Assembly: GCA_027257055.1 (NCBI GenBank)
Contig: JAPVLO010000153.1
Coordinates: 6,014,001-6,078,000 of the forward strand
Direction: 5' to 3'
DNA from: Cephalopachus bancanus
Taxonomy: Eukaryota; Chordata; Mammalia; Primates; Tarsiidae
Length of the DNA: 64,000 bases
Shown: piece after piece, positions 35,810-46,189 of the stretch
How positions within the stretch are numbered: the first letter of the stretch is position 1
Layout: each line of letters opens with the position of its first letter
Position numbers and translations under genes: made by a program
Notes under the pieces: model-generated
Database searches by the model: none
Seen by the model: the letters and a program-made list of their open reading frames with translations, nothing else
What the model was told of the DNA's origin: nothing

Positions 35810-36345
35810 AAGAAAAAACATAACTATCAAAAGAACAGTATGAATTAGAACTAATAAATGAGTTCAGCAAGGTTGCAAGATACAAGACGAATATACAAAA
35901 ATCAACTGCAAGCCGGGCTCAGTGGCTCAGCCTGTAATCCCGCGCCTTTGGGAGGTTGAGGTCAGTGGATTGCCTGAGCCCGTGGGTTCGAGACACGCCT
36001 GGGCAACTTGGCGAGACCTCATCTCTACAATAAATCAAAAATTAGCCGGGCGTGGTAGCGTGCACCTGTAATTCCAGCTACTTGGAAGACTGAGGGGAAG
36101 GATCGCCAGAGCCCAGCAGGTCGAGGCTGCGGTGGCTGGGAGCGGCCACTGCACTCCAGTCTGGGCAACAGAGTGAGACTCCAACTCAAAAAAAAAGAAA
36201 AAAAAAAATCAACTGCACGACCATACACTGGCAATCAACAATTTGGAAGTAAAATCAAGAAAATTCTATATACAATGGCATCAAAAAGAATAAAATGCTT
36301 AGGAACAAATGTAACAAAAGCAGTACAACAGTTGTACAGTTTTTT
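35810..36345 (+). mobile_element. LINE-1 ORF2 fragment, split by an Alu
   Basis: Before the Alu: '...TNKxVQQGCKIQDEYTKINC' type sequence; after it, translation reads YTGNQQFGSKIKKILYTMAS then RIKCLGTNVTKAVQQLY, the ORF2 C-terminal half of the reverse-transcriptase region in L1. Disrupted and non-functional. Confidence 0.75.
35911..36202 (+). mobile_element. Alu (lemur type), full-length
   Basis: Inserted in an L1 fragment; duplications AAAAATCAACTGCA at its two ends (to 35910; 36203-36216). Confidence 0.95.
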
Positions 36346-36349
36346 ACTG

Positions 36350-36690
36350 GATATACTATTTGTAAAAATGGGTATATTATACATGTGCTTTGTCTACATG
36401 TATTTTTGAAATGATATACGTGATACTACAGTGTATTACATTTTTGGAGGTTTAATTAATTTTAGATATTAGACATGAGTTAAATCAAGTTTCTCCTATA
36501 AGTAGAGTTATTATTTGAGATACACCATTATATCTAGAGCATCTAGCTAAGTTGTGTTATAAATGAGTACTTATATTTCAATACCAGAAGAACTTGTGCT
36601 AATTTCATATTTTCTTTGCTTCTTATCTGATACCTTCCTTCCTAACAATCCATTAGAAATGTCAACAAATTATAATATTTTCTTTTTGAC
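36350..36690. other. AT-rich sequence, nothing recognised
   Basis: No gene or repeat family recognised. Confidence 0.5.
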
Positions 36691-36708
36691 CAGATACCGT
36701 GACTTTTT

Positions 36709-36995
36709 GTTTTGTTTTGTTTTGTTTGAGTTGGAGTCTCACTCTGTCGCCCAGACTGGAGTGCAGTGGCCGCTTCCGGCCACTGCAGCCTCAACCTGCT
36801 GGGCTCAGGCGATCCTGCCGCCAAGTAGCTGGAACTAGAGGCATGCGCTACCACGCCCGGCTAATTTTTTGATTCGTTGTAGAGATGAGGTCTCATCAAG
36901 TTGCCCAGGCGGTCTCGAACCCACGGGCTCAGGCAATCCACTCACCTCGGCCTCCCAAAGTGCTGGGATTACAGGCTGAGCCACCGAGCCTGGCC
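36709..36995 (-). mobile_element. Alu (lemur type), reverse orientation
   Basis: Exact duplications GATACCGTGACTTTTT at 36693-36708 and 36996-37011; (GTTTT)n tail. Confidence 0.96.
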
Positions 36996-37014
36996 GATAC
37001 CGTGACTTTTTATG

Positions 37015-37490
37015 AGTTGTACGTCAGTGCAGCAATACACAAATTGAACAATAAAACGAAATGTGAAAGTCCAGAAACAGAACCACATATGTGTGAAGCT
37101 AGGGTATGTCATATGTTTTTTACGTCAGATCAGTGGAGAAAGGGAGAACTATTTTAAAATTAGGCTTAGAAGAAAGGCAGTCTAATTATATTGGATCCTT
37201 ACATTATATACAAAAATCAACTCCAGGTGGTTAAATGTTAAAGTGTCTTTCAAAATTTTAATAAACTATTAATGGAATTTTTTTTTAAACGTTGGAGAAC
37301 AGTTTTTAACCTTATGTCTTAAAATGAGACACAAAAGTTTTGACTATAAAAGATGAATACATTTGTATTAAAATTGAGTTTTCTTTCATAAAAAGACAAA
37401 TTGACTGAGGAGGCTTGCTGCATTATTTTGTTTTTATCCAGAAATTATCCAAATTTTCATTTGGAAATTTTTTTGACAAGGATATTTTTT
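37015..37490. other. AT-rich sequence, nothing recognised
   Basis: 37195-37420 may be old L1 ORF2-like ('ATACAAAAATCAACTCCAGGTGG', 'AACTATTAATGGAA') but is too decayed to be sure. Confidence 0.4.
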
Positions 37491-37509
37491 CCATCAAATC
37501 ACAATTAGA

Positions 37510-37901
37510 GGCCAGGCGTGGTGGCTCACATATGTAATCCCAGTCCTTTGGGAGGCTGAGGCAAGAAGACTGTCTTAAGGCCGGGAGTTTGAGACCAGCC
37601 TGGGCAACATGGCCAAACACTGTCTCTACAATAAATAAAAAAAAATTAGCCAGGCTGAGGCATGAGAATTGTCTGAGCCCAGGAGTTTGAGACCAGACTG
37701 AGCAACATGGCAAAACCTCATCTCTACAATAAATCAAAAAAATTAGCCAGGTGTGATGGTGTGCGCCTGTAGTCCCAGTTACTTGGGAGCTGAGGCAGAA
37801 GGATCACCTAAGCCCAGCAGGTTGAGTCTGCGGTAGCCATCTGATCGTGCCACTGTACCCCAACTTGGGCAAAAGAGTGAGACTTCAACTAAGAAAAAAA
37901 A
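37510..37901 (+). mobile_element. Trimeric Alu (left arm, left arm, right arm)
   Basis: Two successive left-arm-like units (37510-37650 and about 37655-37745), each ending CTCTACAATAAAT(C)AAAAAAA, precede one right arm. One pair of duplications AAATCACAATTAGA (37496-37509 and 37902-37915) encloses the whole, so it arrived as one insertion, or expanded internally afterwards. Confidence 0.85.
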
Positions 37902-37919
37902 AAATCACAATTAGAAAGA

Positions 37920-39095
37920 CAGTTGTCAACTAATAAAGACTAAAAATTTTTTTGAGAACTTACTCTAAGTATATATATAGCATGGGTCAAAGCATTTTAT
38001 GTTATTTTTAAATAATGTATATCTAACATATGCAAGAAGCAATTTGCCATTGAGTAAACTTTTAAAAATATAAGACCTTTAGAAACAGATCCAGTCAGTT
38101 CATAATTTCTAATTGTATTCAAAGTCCTGCTGCTACGTTGTATTTGAAATTTTTGCTTCAAATTTTCCCCCAATTTTTTTTGCCAAATTCATTTAGTGTC
38201 TCTACCCTTCTTTCCTCAATTCTACTATGTCCTCTCTAGTATCTAGCATCTCCCTCTTCATCCTTCATAACTAAACACATCTCACCACTCTATCCCATTT
38301 TAAATTCTAATTTACTAGTAACTCTGTGCAGTGATTCTTTGCTCCTTTATGCCTCACATATAATGTTTTTACAGAACAGAAAAAACAGGGAATTTTTAGG
38401 CAGCTATGTAAAATTCAGGAGTGAGATTGAAAAGAAAGTCCTGGCATCAAATGTGTAGTATTGATTGCTGAGCATAGCAATTATTCAATTAATTCTTGCT
38501 GAATGAGTGAAAAGTCTAAGAAAATAGCTGAAAGAGAAATTTATAAATTTACCTTTCATCTCCAGGAAAGGGTTATAGTTTGAAAAAAAATCCCTAAGTG
38601 ATTTTGACATGCAACCTCTTCAGCCAAAAAACAAAACCAAGTATATTTGCTTAAATGTACTTAGATTCAAGGAAAGTACTAGTTTTCATTTTGACAACAT
38701 GTCACCTGGTCAATTATTTCTGATAAATCAGTGTGATTGCTTTATAATTATTTCTGCATATAACACTTTTGAAAATCTATTGCCATATTTTATTTACTTT
38801 TAAAGCAAATCTTTAATTATATTTGTAAAGATTATCACCTCATATGCAAAGTAACATAGTTCTCACTACAAGATATCATTATAGTACAGTATACTTACGA
38901 ATTTGGTATGAAACTAACCAAAGGGGCAGTCTCCAAATTAAAATGGATTTTAAAAAATACATCAGAAAGGCCTTAAGTGAGCTTTGAACACAGAAAGTAG
39001 TTAGAATGTTCATTTTGTTATTCTAAGTTCACAGTAATATAGTCAATATACTGGAAAGAAAGCATTAAGAAGAAAAGGGATTATTTTCTGGTACT
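37920..39095. other. AT-rich sequence, nothing recognised
   Basis: No gene or repeat family recognised; 38460-38520 has a weak MIR/L2-like TTCAATTAATTCTTGCTGAATGA end. Confidence 0.45.
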
Positions 39096-39099
39096 TTAA

Positions 39100-40151
39100 C
39101 CCTTTGCACTTGTAAATCTAGCAAACCATCGGATGTCTCCTCTCAGGGGACATAAAGAGATTGCTGCTGATTATATAGGACAAACTTATGCAAAAGCAAT
39201 GCTTTTCAAAAATGCATGTTTCCTTGAGGTTTTCCATTCAAACTGCACACCAAAAAAAGCAAATAAAGAGATGGAATATATACTTATGTATACGTTTAAA
39301 ATATATCAGCCAGCACTAAAAAGAAAAAGAATGTGTGAAGTGCTTTCACAGTGGTGCTGACGATTCTTTGTAACAGAAGGTAGCGACTGTTATAACAAAG
39401 GCAGCTGGAGGTATACCCTGGTATCACATGGAATAACTTGAAAAGATAAGCAAGTTACTATAGGCTTAAAAGTAAGAGACTTTCAAAGTTGAAGGCAGAT
39501 TTTATTGAAGTATCCAGCAGCACAGATCGAATATATCTAACTACACCAAGATGGAAAAATAAAATTGGGCAAGTAATGTTGTTTTGACAAATTTCATATT
39601 GTTTCATAATTCACAATTAAAATTTTTTTATCTATATATTTAGTTTGTAGAACAATGGCAAAAACGAAAAGACAAAAGTAAGAGTTTTAAGCAGCAGTGA
39701 GGATGAGTTAGATTTAGACTCATCTTCGTGATACTCAGGAATCATGAGTGCATTCTTCCACATCATCTCTGAACAACAGGCTGAACAATAAATTACATAT
39801 TATTAATGTGGGAGGAAGAAAACGAGACTGCATTGTCTGCTGGAATAGAAAAACACCAGGTGGAAGATGTCAAACAAATTACTAATGCACAACATGTATC
39901 AATGAACCTGCAATGAATGTCAGTGACTGTTTCACATGTAACCACACATCAGAAAAATATAAAATAAAATTTTTTGTCATAAATAAGTTCCTCAATGTCC
40001 AAAATTCCATTAAAAGCCAAATATCATTACAATAAAATAACTGGTCCCAGCACTATACTATTTAATATGAAGTGATTAGTTTTTCACTATTTTGCAAAAA
40101 AGCGAGGTCGTGTTGCTGGTAGGTGATCCACAGATGTCCCCAAGTACAGAG
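39100..40151. mobile_element. piggyBac-like element B (1052 bp), internally deleted
   Basis: Bounded by TTAA at 39096-39099 and 40152-40155. Left terminus CCCTTTGCACTTG and right terminus CAAGTACAGAG are imperfect inverted repeats. Homologous in inverse orientation to element A. It keeps about 430 bases absent from A, including an ATG (39655) followed by lysine-rich codons (MAKTKRQK) and, one frame over, an acidic serine run SSEDELDLDSSS (39693-39728), the usual look of a piggyBac transposase N-terminus. The catalytic domain is gone, so it cannot move itself. Confidence 0.8.
39655..39728 (+). pseudogene. piggyBac transposase N-terminal remnant
   Basis: Start codon, basic stretch, then acidic/serine stretch after a frameshift or stop (TAA after codon 8). 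About 25 codons remain of a protein that is normally around 600 residues. Recognised by composition and by the TTAA-flanked element, not by alignment. Confidence 0.5.
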
Positions 40152-40177
40152 TTAACCAAGAAAGATTTTGTTCTTTC

Positions 40178-40472
40178 TTTCTTTATTTTTTTTGAGTTGG
40201 AGTCTCACTCTGTCACCCAGACCAGAGTGTGCAGTAGCTTTTCCGGCCACTGCAGCCTCGACCTGCTGGGCTCCAGCGATCCTTCCGCCTCAGCCTTCCA
40301 AGTAGCTGGATCTACAGGGGCACGCTACCACACCCGGCTAATTTTTTTGATTTATTGTAGAGATGAGGTCTCACCAAGTTGCCCAGGCGGGTCTCGAACC
40401 CGCAGGCTCAGGCAATCCACTCACCCCAGCCTCCCAAGGCGCGGGATTACAGGCTGAGCCACCGAACCTGGC
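40178..40472 (-). mobile_element. Alu (lemur type), reverse orientation
   Basis: Full dimer just after the piggyBac element; duplications GATTTT[G/A]TTCTTT at about 40164 and 40474. Confidence 0.93.
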
Positions 40473-40483
40473 TGATTTTATTC

Positions 40484-40777
40484 TTTTTTTTTTTTTTGAG
40501 TTGGAGTCTCACTCTGTCGCCCAGACTGCAGTGCAGTGGCTGCTCCCGGCCACCGCAGTCTCGACCTGCTGGGCTCCGGCGATCCTTCCGCCTCAGCCTT
40601 CCAAGCATCCGGAATTACAGGCATGTGCTACCATGCCCGGCTGATTTTTTGATTTTTTTTTAATTGTAGAGATGAGGTCTTGCTGCCCAGGCGGGTCTCG
40701 AACCCGCAGGCTCAGGCAATCCACTCACCTCAGCATCCCAAAGGCGTGGGATTACAGGCTGAGCCACTGAGCCTGGC
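40484..40777 (-). mobile_element. Alu (lemur type), reverse orientation, tandem neighbour
   Basis: Starts 12 bases after the previous Alu in the same orientation; T-rich duplications TTCTTTTTT at both ends. Confidence 0.93.
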
Positions 40778-40789
40778 TGTTCTTTTTTA

Positions 40790-41145
40790 GTATTTTTTTT
40801 TTTACCATGGTACTTTTAACCCTGATTTAACACTGGAGAGATCTTCTAGGTCAGTCATAAAAAGTAATTTTAAAATAACCATTAGTATCCACAACAATTT
40901 GACTAAGTCACTAAATTTTTCAGTGTCTATTCCCCCCAAAATGTACAGGCTTTGGCAGACTACAGACTATAATTTTACTCACAGGCAGCCAAAATTGATT
41001 TGACTTGTATTCCACCCTCCAAGGCCCACAGTTATGAGACTTGGGATTCAAGGAGGCATCCTTGACTATTTTAGTTCTCTATTACCCAATCTACCTACAT
41101 ATAATCACTAAACTGAAACCAGGCTAACTGCTTAATATTTGTTAC
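40790..41145. other. Intron sequence, nothing recognised
   Basis: No gene or repeat family recognised. Confidence 0.5.
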
Positions 41146-41149
41146 GAGG

Positions 41150-41775
41150 TTCCTTCTCTACAACCTATCTTAATCAAGGACTCATCAACTCCACTGGCTT
41201 CTAAAAGCCTCCCTTTTTCTGCCTACTAGGCAATATTATAAAAACATGTATAAAACACATTTTCACTACTAAATGACTTCCTAGTTCCCCACTGTCTTTA
41301 AAATAAATACAGAAGTCTCAGAAAGGCACATCCATTCCTTAATAATCTGTACACTGCCCCTCTATGTAGCTTCAAACTTTTCTGACATGTCCCCTTTCCA
41401 GCCTATGCTCTAATAATCTAACTCATCTGCTGTTTCCAAAATCAAACTGTTGCCTCAGGTTTGCAAGTATGACTGATGGCCTTCAAAACTTAGTTTATAA
41501 ACCTATAAACCATCTCTCCTAGGTGGGCTTTCCTGACTTACCCCCTCACCACACTAATCTAAATTAGGTACCATCCTCCACCCCACCCAATGCTCCTATT
41601 GCTGCACCCTCTTTGTTTATCTGCATCATAGCACTTAGATACTGTAACATAATCTGTTTACCTGTCTGTCTATAAACCTTATTAGACTGTAAGATAGATG
41701 GAAGGTAGAAGTCTTTTATTTCATTACCTTTAGGAATTACTTACTCAGTGCCTGATAAACAAGAGAATGAATATA
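41150..41775 (+). mobile_element. L2 LINE 3' end (old)
   Basis: 'CCTTAATAATCTGTACACTG', 'ATGTCCCCTTTCCAGCCTATG', 'GGTGGGCTTTCCTGACTTACC', 'TAGACTGTAAGATAGATGG' and 'TACTCAGTGCCTGATAAAC' are in L2 3'-end order. Confidence 0.65.
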
Positions 41776-41779
41776 AGAT

Positions 41780-42375
41780 TATGGCATGTCCTTCCACATC
41801 ACAATGGATATTTTGTATCCCAAATATTAAGACTAAGAAATGGGTCCTATTTAGAAAATGACCTTTCTTTTTACTACATTCCAATCTATAGTCTCCTTGC
41901 CACTTTCTTTCTACAGATAAAAGATAACGATCCCTTAACTACTACTATAGGAATTAATTTCTTCTTTCCTTTATCTAGATTTTTTTTTCTTTTGTTTTAT
42001 TTTTGTCTAGTTTATGAAATTCTAAGACCTAAGAATCTCTCCAGGTTACAGTTGAAGAATGGGCTTGGGTTAAGAATTGGCCTAAATGTCCCTTGGCTAA
42101 CAGCTAGTTTAGATTAGATCCCATGCTAATTCTACCGTATGACACCTCCAAATGATACACCCGGTTTGAAAATCCATAATTTTTAATCATCAAGAGGTTA
42201 AAATATACAGTGAAAATATATCACAACCATAATAATGGGAGAAAGGAGCATTTAAATGACTTAAGAATAATCTTAATAGGAAATGTGCATTCTACATGAA
42301 AAATATAATGAATCTACTGAATGAATTGGGATGTGAACAAAAATAAAGATTATGAAAGAATAAAATTATTTTGAA
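41780..42375. other. AT-rich sequence, nothing recognised
   Basis: A 116-codon open frame at 41767-42117 has no protein-like features. Confidence 0.5.
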
Positions 42376-42381
42376 AATACA

Positions 42382-42694
42382 GGCCGGACTCAGAGGCTCA
42401 GCCTGTAATCCCAGCACTTTGGGAGGCCAAGACAAGTGCATTGCCTGAGCCTGCGGGTTTGAGACTGGTCTGGGCAACTTGGAGAGACCTCGTTTCTATA
42501 ATAAATCAAAAAACTTAGCTGGGTGTGGTGGCCCATGACTGTAGTTCTGGCTACTTGGAAGGCTGAGGCATAAGGATCGCCGGAAGGATCGCCGGAGACC
42601 GGCAGGTCGACGCTGGGATGGCCATGAGTGTGCCACTGCACTCCAGCCTGGGTGACAAGAGTGCGATTCCAATTAAAAAAAAAAAAAAAAAAAG
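42382..42694 (+). mobile_element. Alu with a 13-base internal duplication
   Basis: Full dimer; in the right arm AAGGATCGCCGGA is repeated back to back at 42571-42596. Clean A-tail. Confidence 0.93.
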
Positions 42695-42904
42695 AATAAA
42701 AGGCATTCAAAACATTTTTGTACATAGATCTTCCTCTATCCACCTAAGCAAACCTAATTGTTAAAACACAAATAATTGACTAGCTTATAACAATTTTTTG
42801 CTTGTCGATGTTACCTACCTTTTTGGGGCTTCATGATTTCTATAAAACTCATTCAGTAATTAGTAAGCCCACTCACCTTCTGTCACTCCAATTAGTACTA
42901 TATC

Positions 42905-42975
42905 CTTCATTTATTCAACAATTGTTTTGTTGAGTGCTTACTATGTGCAAGACACCAAGGGGATTCAGTGACTAC
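42905..42975 (-). mobile_element. L2/MIR 3'-end fragment (antisense)
   Basis: 'TTTTGTTGAGTGCTTACTATG' with 'TGCAAGACACC' is the usual complement of L2/MIR ends. Confidence 0.5.
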
Positions 42976-42979
42976 CCGA

Positions 42980-43850
42980 CTGGGTATCCCTTCTGCCTTT
43001 GTAAACTGTCTTTGGCTTGATTCAGTTTATTCCCAAATATGGTACTTAGCACGGGAGTAAAATGTAGCACCCATTACTTCTTTCGTGATGAACTCCAGTT
43101 ATAACTATGAAAATGCTTACTGTGTTTTTCAAGATAGCATCACATTTTAAGATACCCTTCACAAAAGAGACACTCAGGATCACTGAAACCAGTTACTTTA
43201 AGCAGACCCGTTGGCTCAAATTGGGAGGCGTTAATTTCTTATTCTAAGAAAGAAACAACTTAAGGTTATATAAGATCAGCAGCAATAATTTCCAACCTCA
43301 CAAATAATAGTTACAACATATCTAACTCTAGTCATCAAAAACATATGCATGCCTAGCAACTGAATGGTGTCATATCCCACTGCATTTCTCTAGTTTTCTG
43401 TTGTCTGCAATAAAAGTGAAAGTTATTTGAGTAAACTTGTTTCTACAGTATAAGAAAGTCAATTTAAAAGCCCTTCCTTTACCTTTCCTTTTATTCTCAT
43501 TTTCTTCTCTACCCTGCAACTGAATACATAAACACAACATATTGAAAAGAACATACACCTCCATGAAATGCAGTGCTCTAAAAGCAAGGTATGGAAAGGT
43601 AAAGGATGAGTTCAAACTGTTCTAATTGATATACTGGGCCATAAGTCAAAAGCCCTCACATTTAGGCTATATAGTGTGAATGTTACTGAAGATTATGCCT
43701 TAAATTTAAATACCAGAGCCCAAGCACAGAAGCAAAAAGTATCAAAATACTGAATACATACTACTTTTACAATTACCTCTAAATCTTTTTTAAAATGCCA
43801 GAAGTTATTCAGTATGACAAACTATATGTGCAGACCCATTCTCAGAATCA
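42980..43850. other. Intron sequence, nothing recognised
   Basis: No gene or repeat family recognised. Confidence 0.5.
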
Positions 43851-43859
43851 AAACACGGA

Positions 43860-44430
43860 AGAAGAATGGATTCAAGTGATATTCAGGGAAAGTATTACAA
43901 ATGTCAGAACTGAATGACCTACTGGATTAGAAGTATAGTAAAGGAGAAAGGTTAAGGATTACCCTAAATTTCTAGTTTAGGAAAATGAGTTGATGGAGGA
44001 AATGTTAATCTCCCTCACGTATTTTTAAGAATAGTTTTCTTTTTTGGGGGGGTGAGGGGGGTGAGAATAGGAAATAATTGAGGAATGAGTTTATATTTAT
44101 ATTTTTTTGAATTTCTATGATTTGTGGGACATCAGGAGGTGCCTAGTAGATGCTGGATCTAGCTCAGAAGAGAAATATATTCTGCAGATAGATTTGTGAG
44201 TCATCAACATACAGGCAGCATGTAACAAATCAAGTGAATAAATGAGATCAACAGGAAGAGAGAACAGAACTAAGACTAAAGAACCACCTTGGAAACACAA
44301 ATATTTAAAAGGGTAGGCAGCAGAGGAAGAACTAGCAATAGAGTTTAAAATGAGAGGTCAAAGACAGGGAAACAACAAGAAGACAGGATTCCTGAAACCA
44401 AGAGCGAAGTGGTTTCGAAGGGGGAGAGGA
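43860..44430 (-). mobile_element. L2 LINE, reverse-transcriptase region (antisense)
   Basis: 'GTGGGACATCAGGAGGTGCCTAG', 'TTTGTGAGTCATCAACATACAGG' and 'GGCAGCAGAGGAAGAACTAGCAA' match the complement of L2 ORF2 around the YADD motif. Decayed. Confidence 0.65.
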
Positions 44431-44696
44431 GGTCAGAAAAAAGACCAGAAAATGGTTCTTTTCTAATTATCTGCCCCCAACTTTCAATAAATACCACTGC
44501 TTTTTACTAACTTTAATCACTGGAAGAGAGGTTGTGCCTGCTTCTCACTATAACCTGTGCTCTATTTTTAGCATAAACTTACAAGCATTAAAATTAAAAC
44601 AAAGTGTAAACTCAATTTTTAGTTAGTTATTGCACTCTTCCTCATTTCTTATTCCAGTCTCTATGTGCTATACAGTCAAAATGAAAGATGTTACTG

Positions 44697-44918
44697 CCGG
44701 GTGGTGGTTTATGCCTATAATCCCAGCACTTAAGGAGGCCAAGGTGAGATGATTGCTTAAAACCAGTTCAAGACCAGCTTAGGCAACATAGCAAGACCCT
44801 GTTTCTACCAGAAAAAAAAAAATTATCCAAGTGTGGTGTCACCTGCCAGTAGTCCCATCTACTTGGGAGATCAAGGCTGGGCATCAGAGACTCCAACTCA
44901 AAAGAGGAAAAAAAAAAA
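44697..44918 (+). mobile_element. Alu with right-arm deletion
   Basis: Left arm complete; the right arm goes from CTACTTGGGAGATCAAGG to the terminal GAGACTCCAACTCAAAA. This is the last Alu before the promoter. Confidence 0.88.
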
Positions 44919-45234
44919 GCTACCTACTTCACCTGCAATTAAAATCGATTAATATCTATTTTACTTGCTTGGTAGAGTATTTAACAGCATTTACTAATAT
45001 AAATAAATGTCATTTAATAATAATGTCAATTACACTAGATTTTGGAGGGTGAGGGGTAAAAATGGCAAGTATGTTCAATAATAAAGCAACTGTCAAGATC
45101 TGAGAGAAATACCTACAGCTATTCAAAGTATTATTTTTTGATAATACTCTTTCATAATAATGTCAACAAAAATTAAAGAATACAGTAAGTACAATTCCAA
45201 AATTCAATCAGCAACTAACTACTGATACATACAA

Positions 45235-45535
45235 GATGAATGAATCTCAAAAGCTTTCTGCTATGCGCAAAAAAAAAACCACAAAATACTATTTACGATT
45301 CCATTTTTATGACCTTTCTTTTCCTAGAAAAGCCAAAATTATGGGAATAGAAACTAGAAACTGATTACAAACTGATTACAAAGGGATACAAAGGAACTTT
45401 GGGGGGTAACGGAAATATATTTACTGTGATGGTGGTGAAGACTGTGTATATTTGTCAAAACTCAACAAACTGTACACCTAAAAAAGTGAACTTTACTGAA
45501 TAAACTATACCTCAACAAATCTGATATATTTAAAA
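45235..45535 (+). mobile_element. L1M LINE-1 3'UTR (old)
   Basis: 'GGTGGTGAAGACTGTGTATATTTGTCAAAACTCAACAAACTGTACACCTAAAA'-type block, split by small changes, and 'TAAACTATACCTCAACAAA' at the end are diagnostic. Confidence 0.75.
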
Positions 45536-45984
45536 AAATTCAGTCATCAGATCACTATTTTAGTTGAATAGTATTTTTAATGTGCTGTAATATATTTCTC
45601 ATCATAATTAACTTATTATATTTAATACTTAAATTAGCAAAAAATAAATTTATCTTAAGATTAAAACAAAGTATTTAAATACCTACCCTCTTGGAATAAA
45701 TGCCAATATCTTACTCCCAACTGTACTTCCCAAGGGTTCAGAACAAAAATCCTTCCTATACTTCACAATCCTCACTAACAGCTAAAAAATAAACTTTTTA
45801 ATTTTTCTTTGATTTATTTTTTACACACAAGTTAATTATTAGGGATGTACATAAAATGTTCTTACCCCAAAAGTAAGAAGCCTTAAAGACATAACTATAA
45901 CTAAGAAAATTATATTTTGAAATTAACAGAAATATACTTGCCATTCACTAATTTTAGATTTAAAATATATCTTAAAAATGTCAC

Positions 45985-46180
45985 ACAGCTCAATTCTAAC
46001 TAAGCAACAAATATGTACTGAATATCTAAAACAGGACAAGCACTGTGATGATGTTAAATATAAACATGTATATGAAGATAATACAATCTCTGCTTTCACA
46101 GAGCTCATGGTTCAGAATGGATGACAGATATAGGAATAAAATATTTTATCAAGAGACACAAGTAACAACTTGTACAAATG
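45985..46180 (-). mobile_element. L2 LINE 3' end (antisense, old)
   Basis: 'ATGTACTGAATATCTAAAAC', 'AAGCACTGTGATGATG' and 'CTTTCACAGAGCTCATGG' are the complement of L2 ends. Confidence 0.5.
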
Positions 46181-46189
46181 CTATGAAAT

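Noticed and set aside
39133..39360. 75-codon frame in piggyBac element B
   Set aside because: Falls in the terminal, normally untranslated region before the transposase start; not transposase-like.
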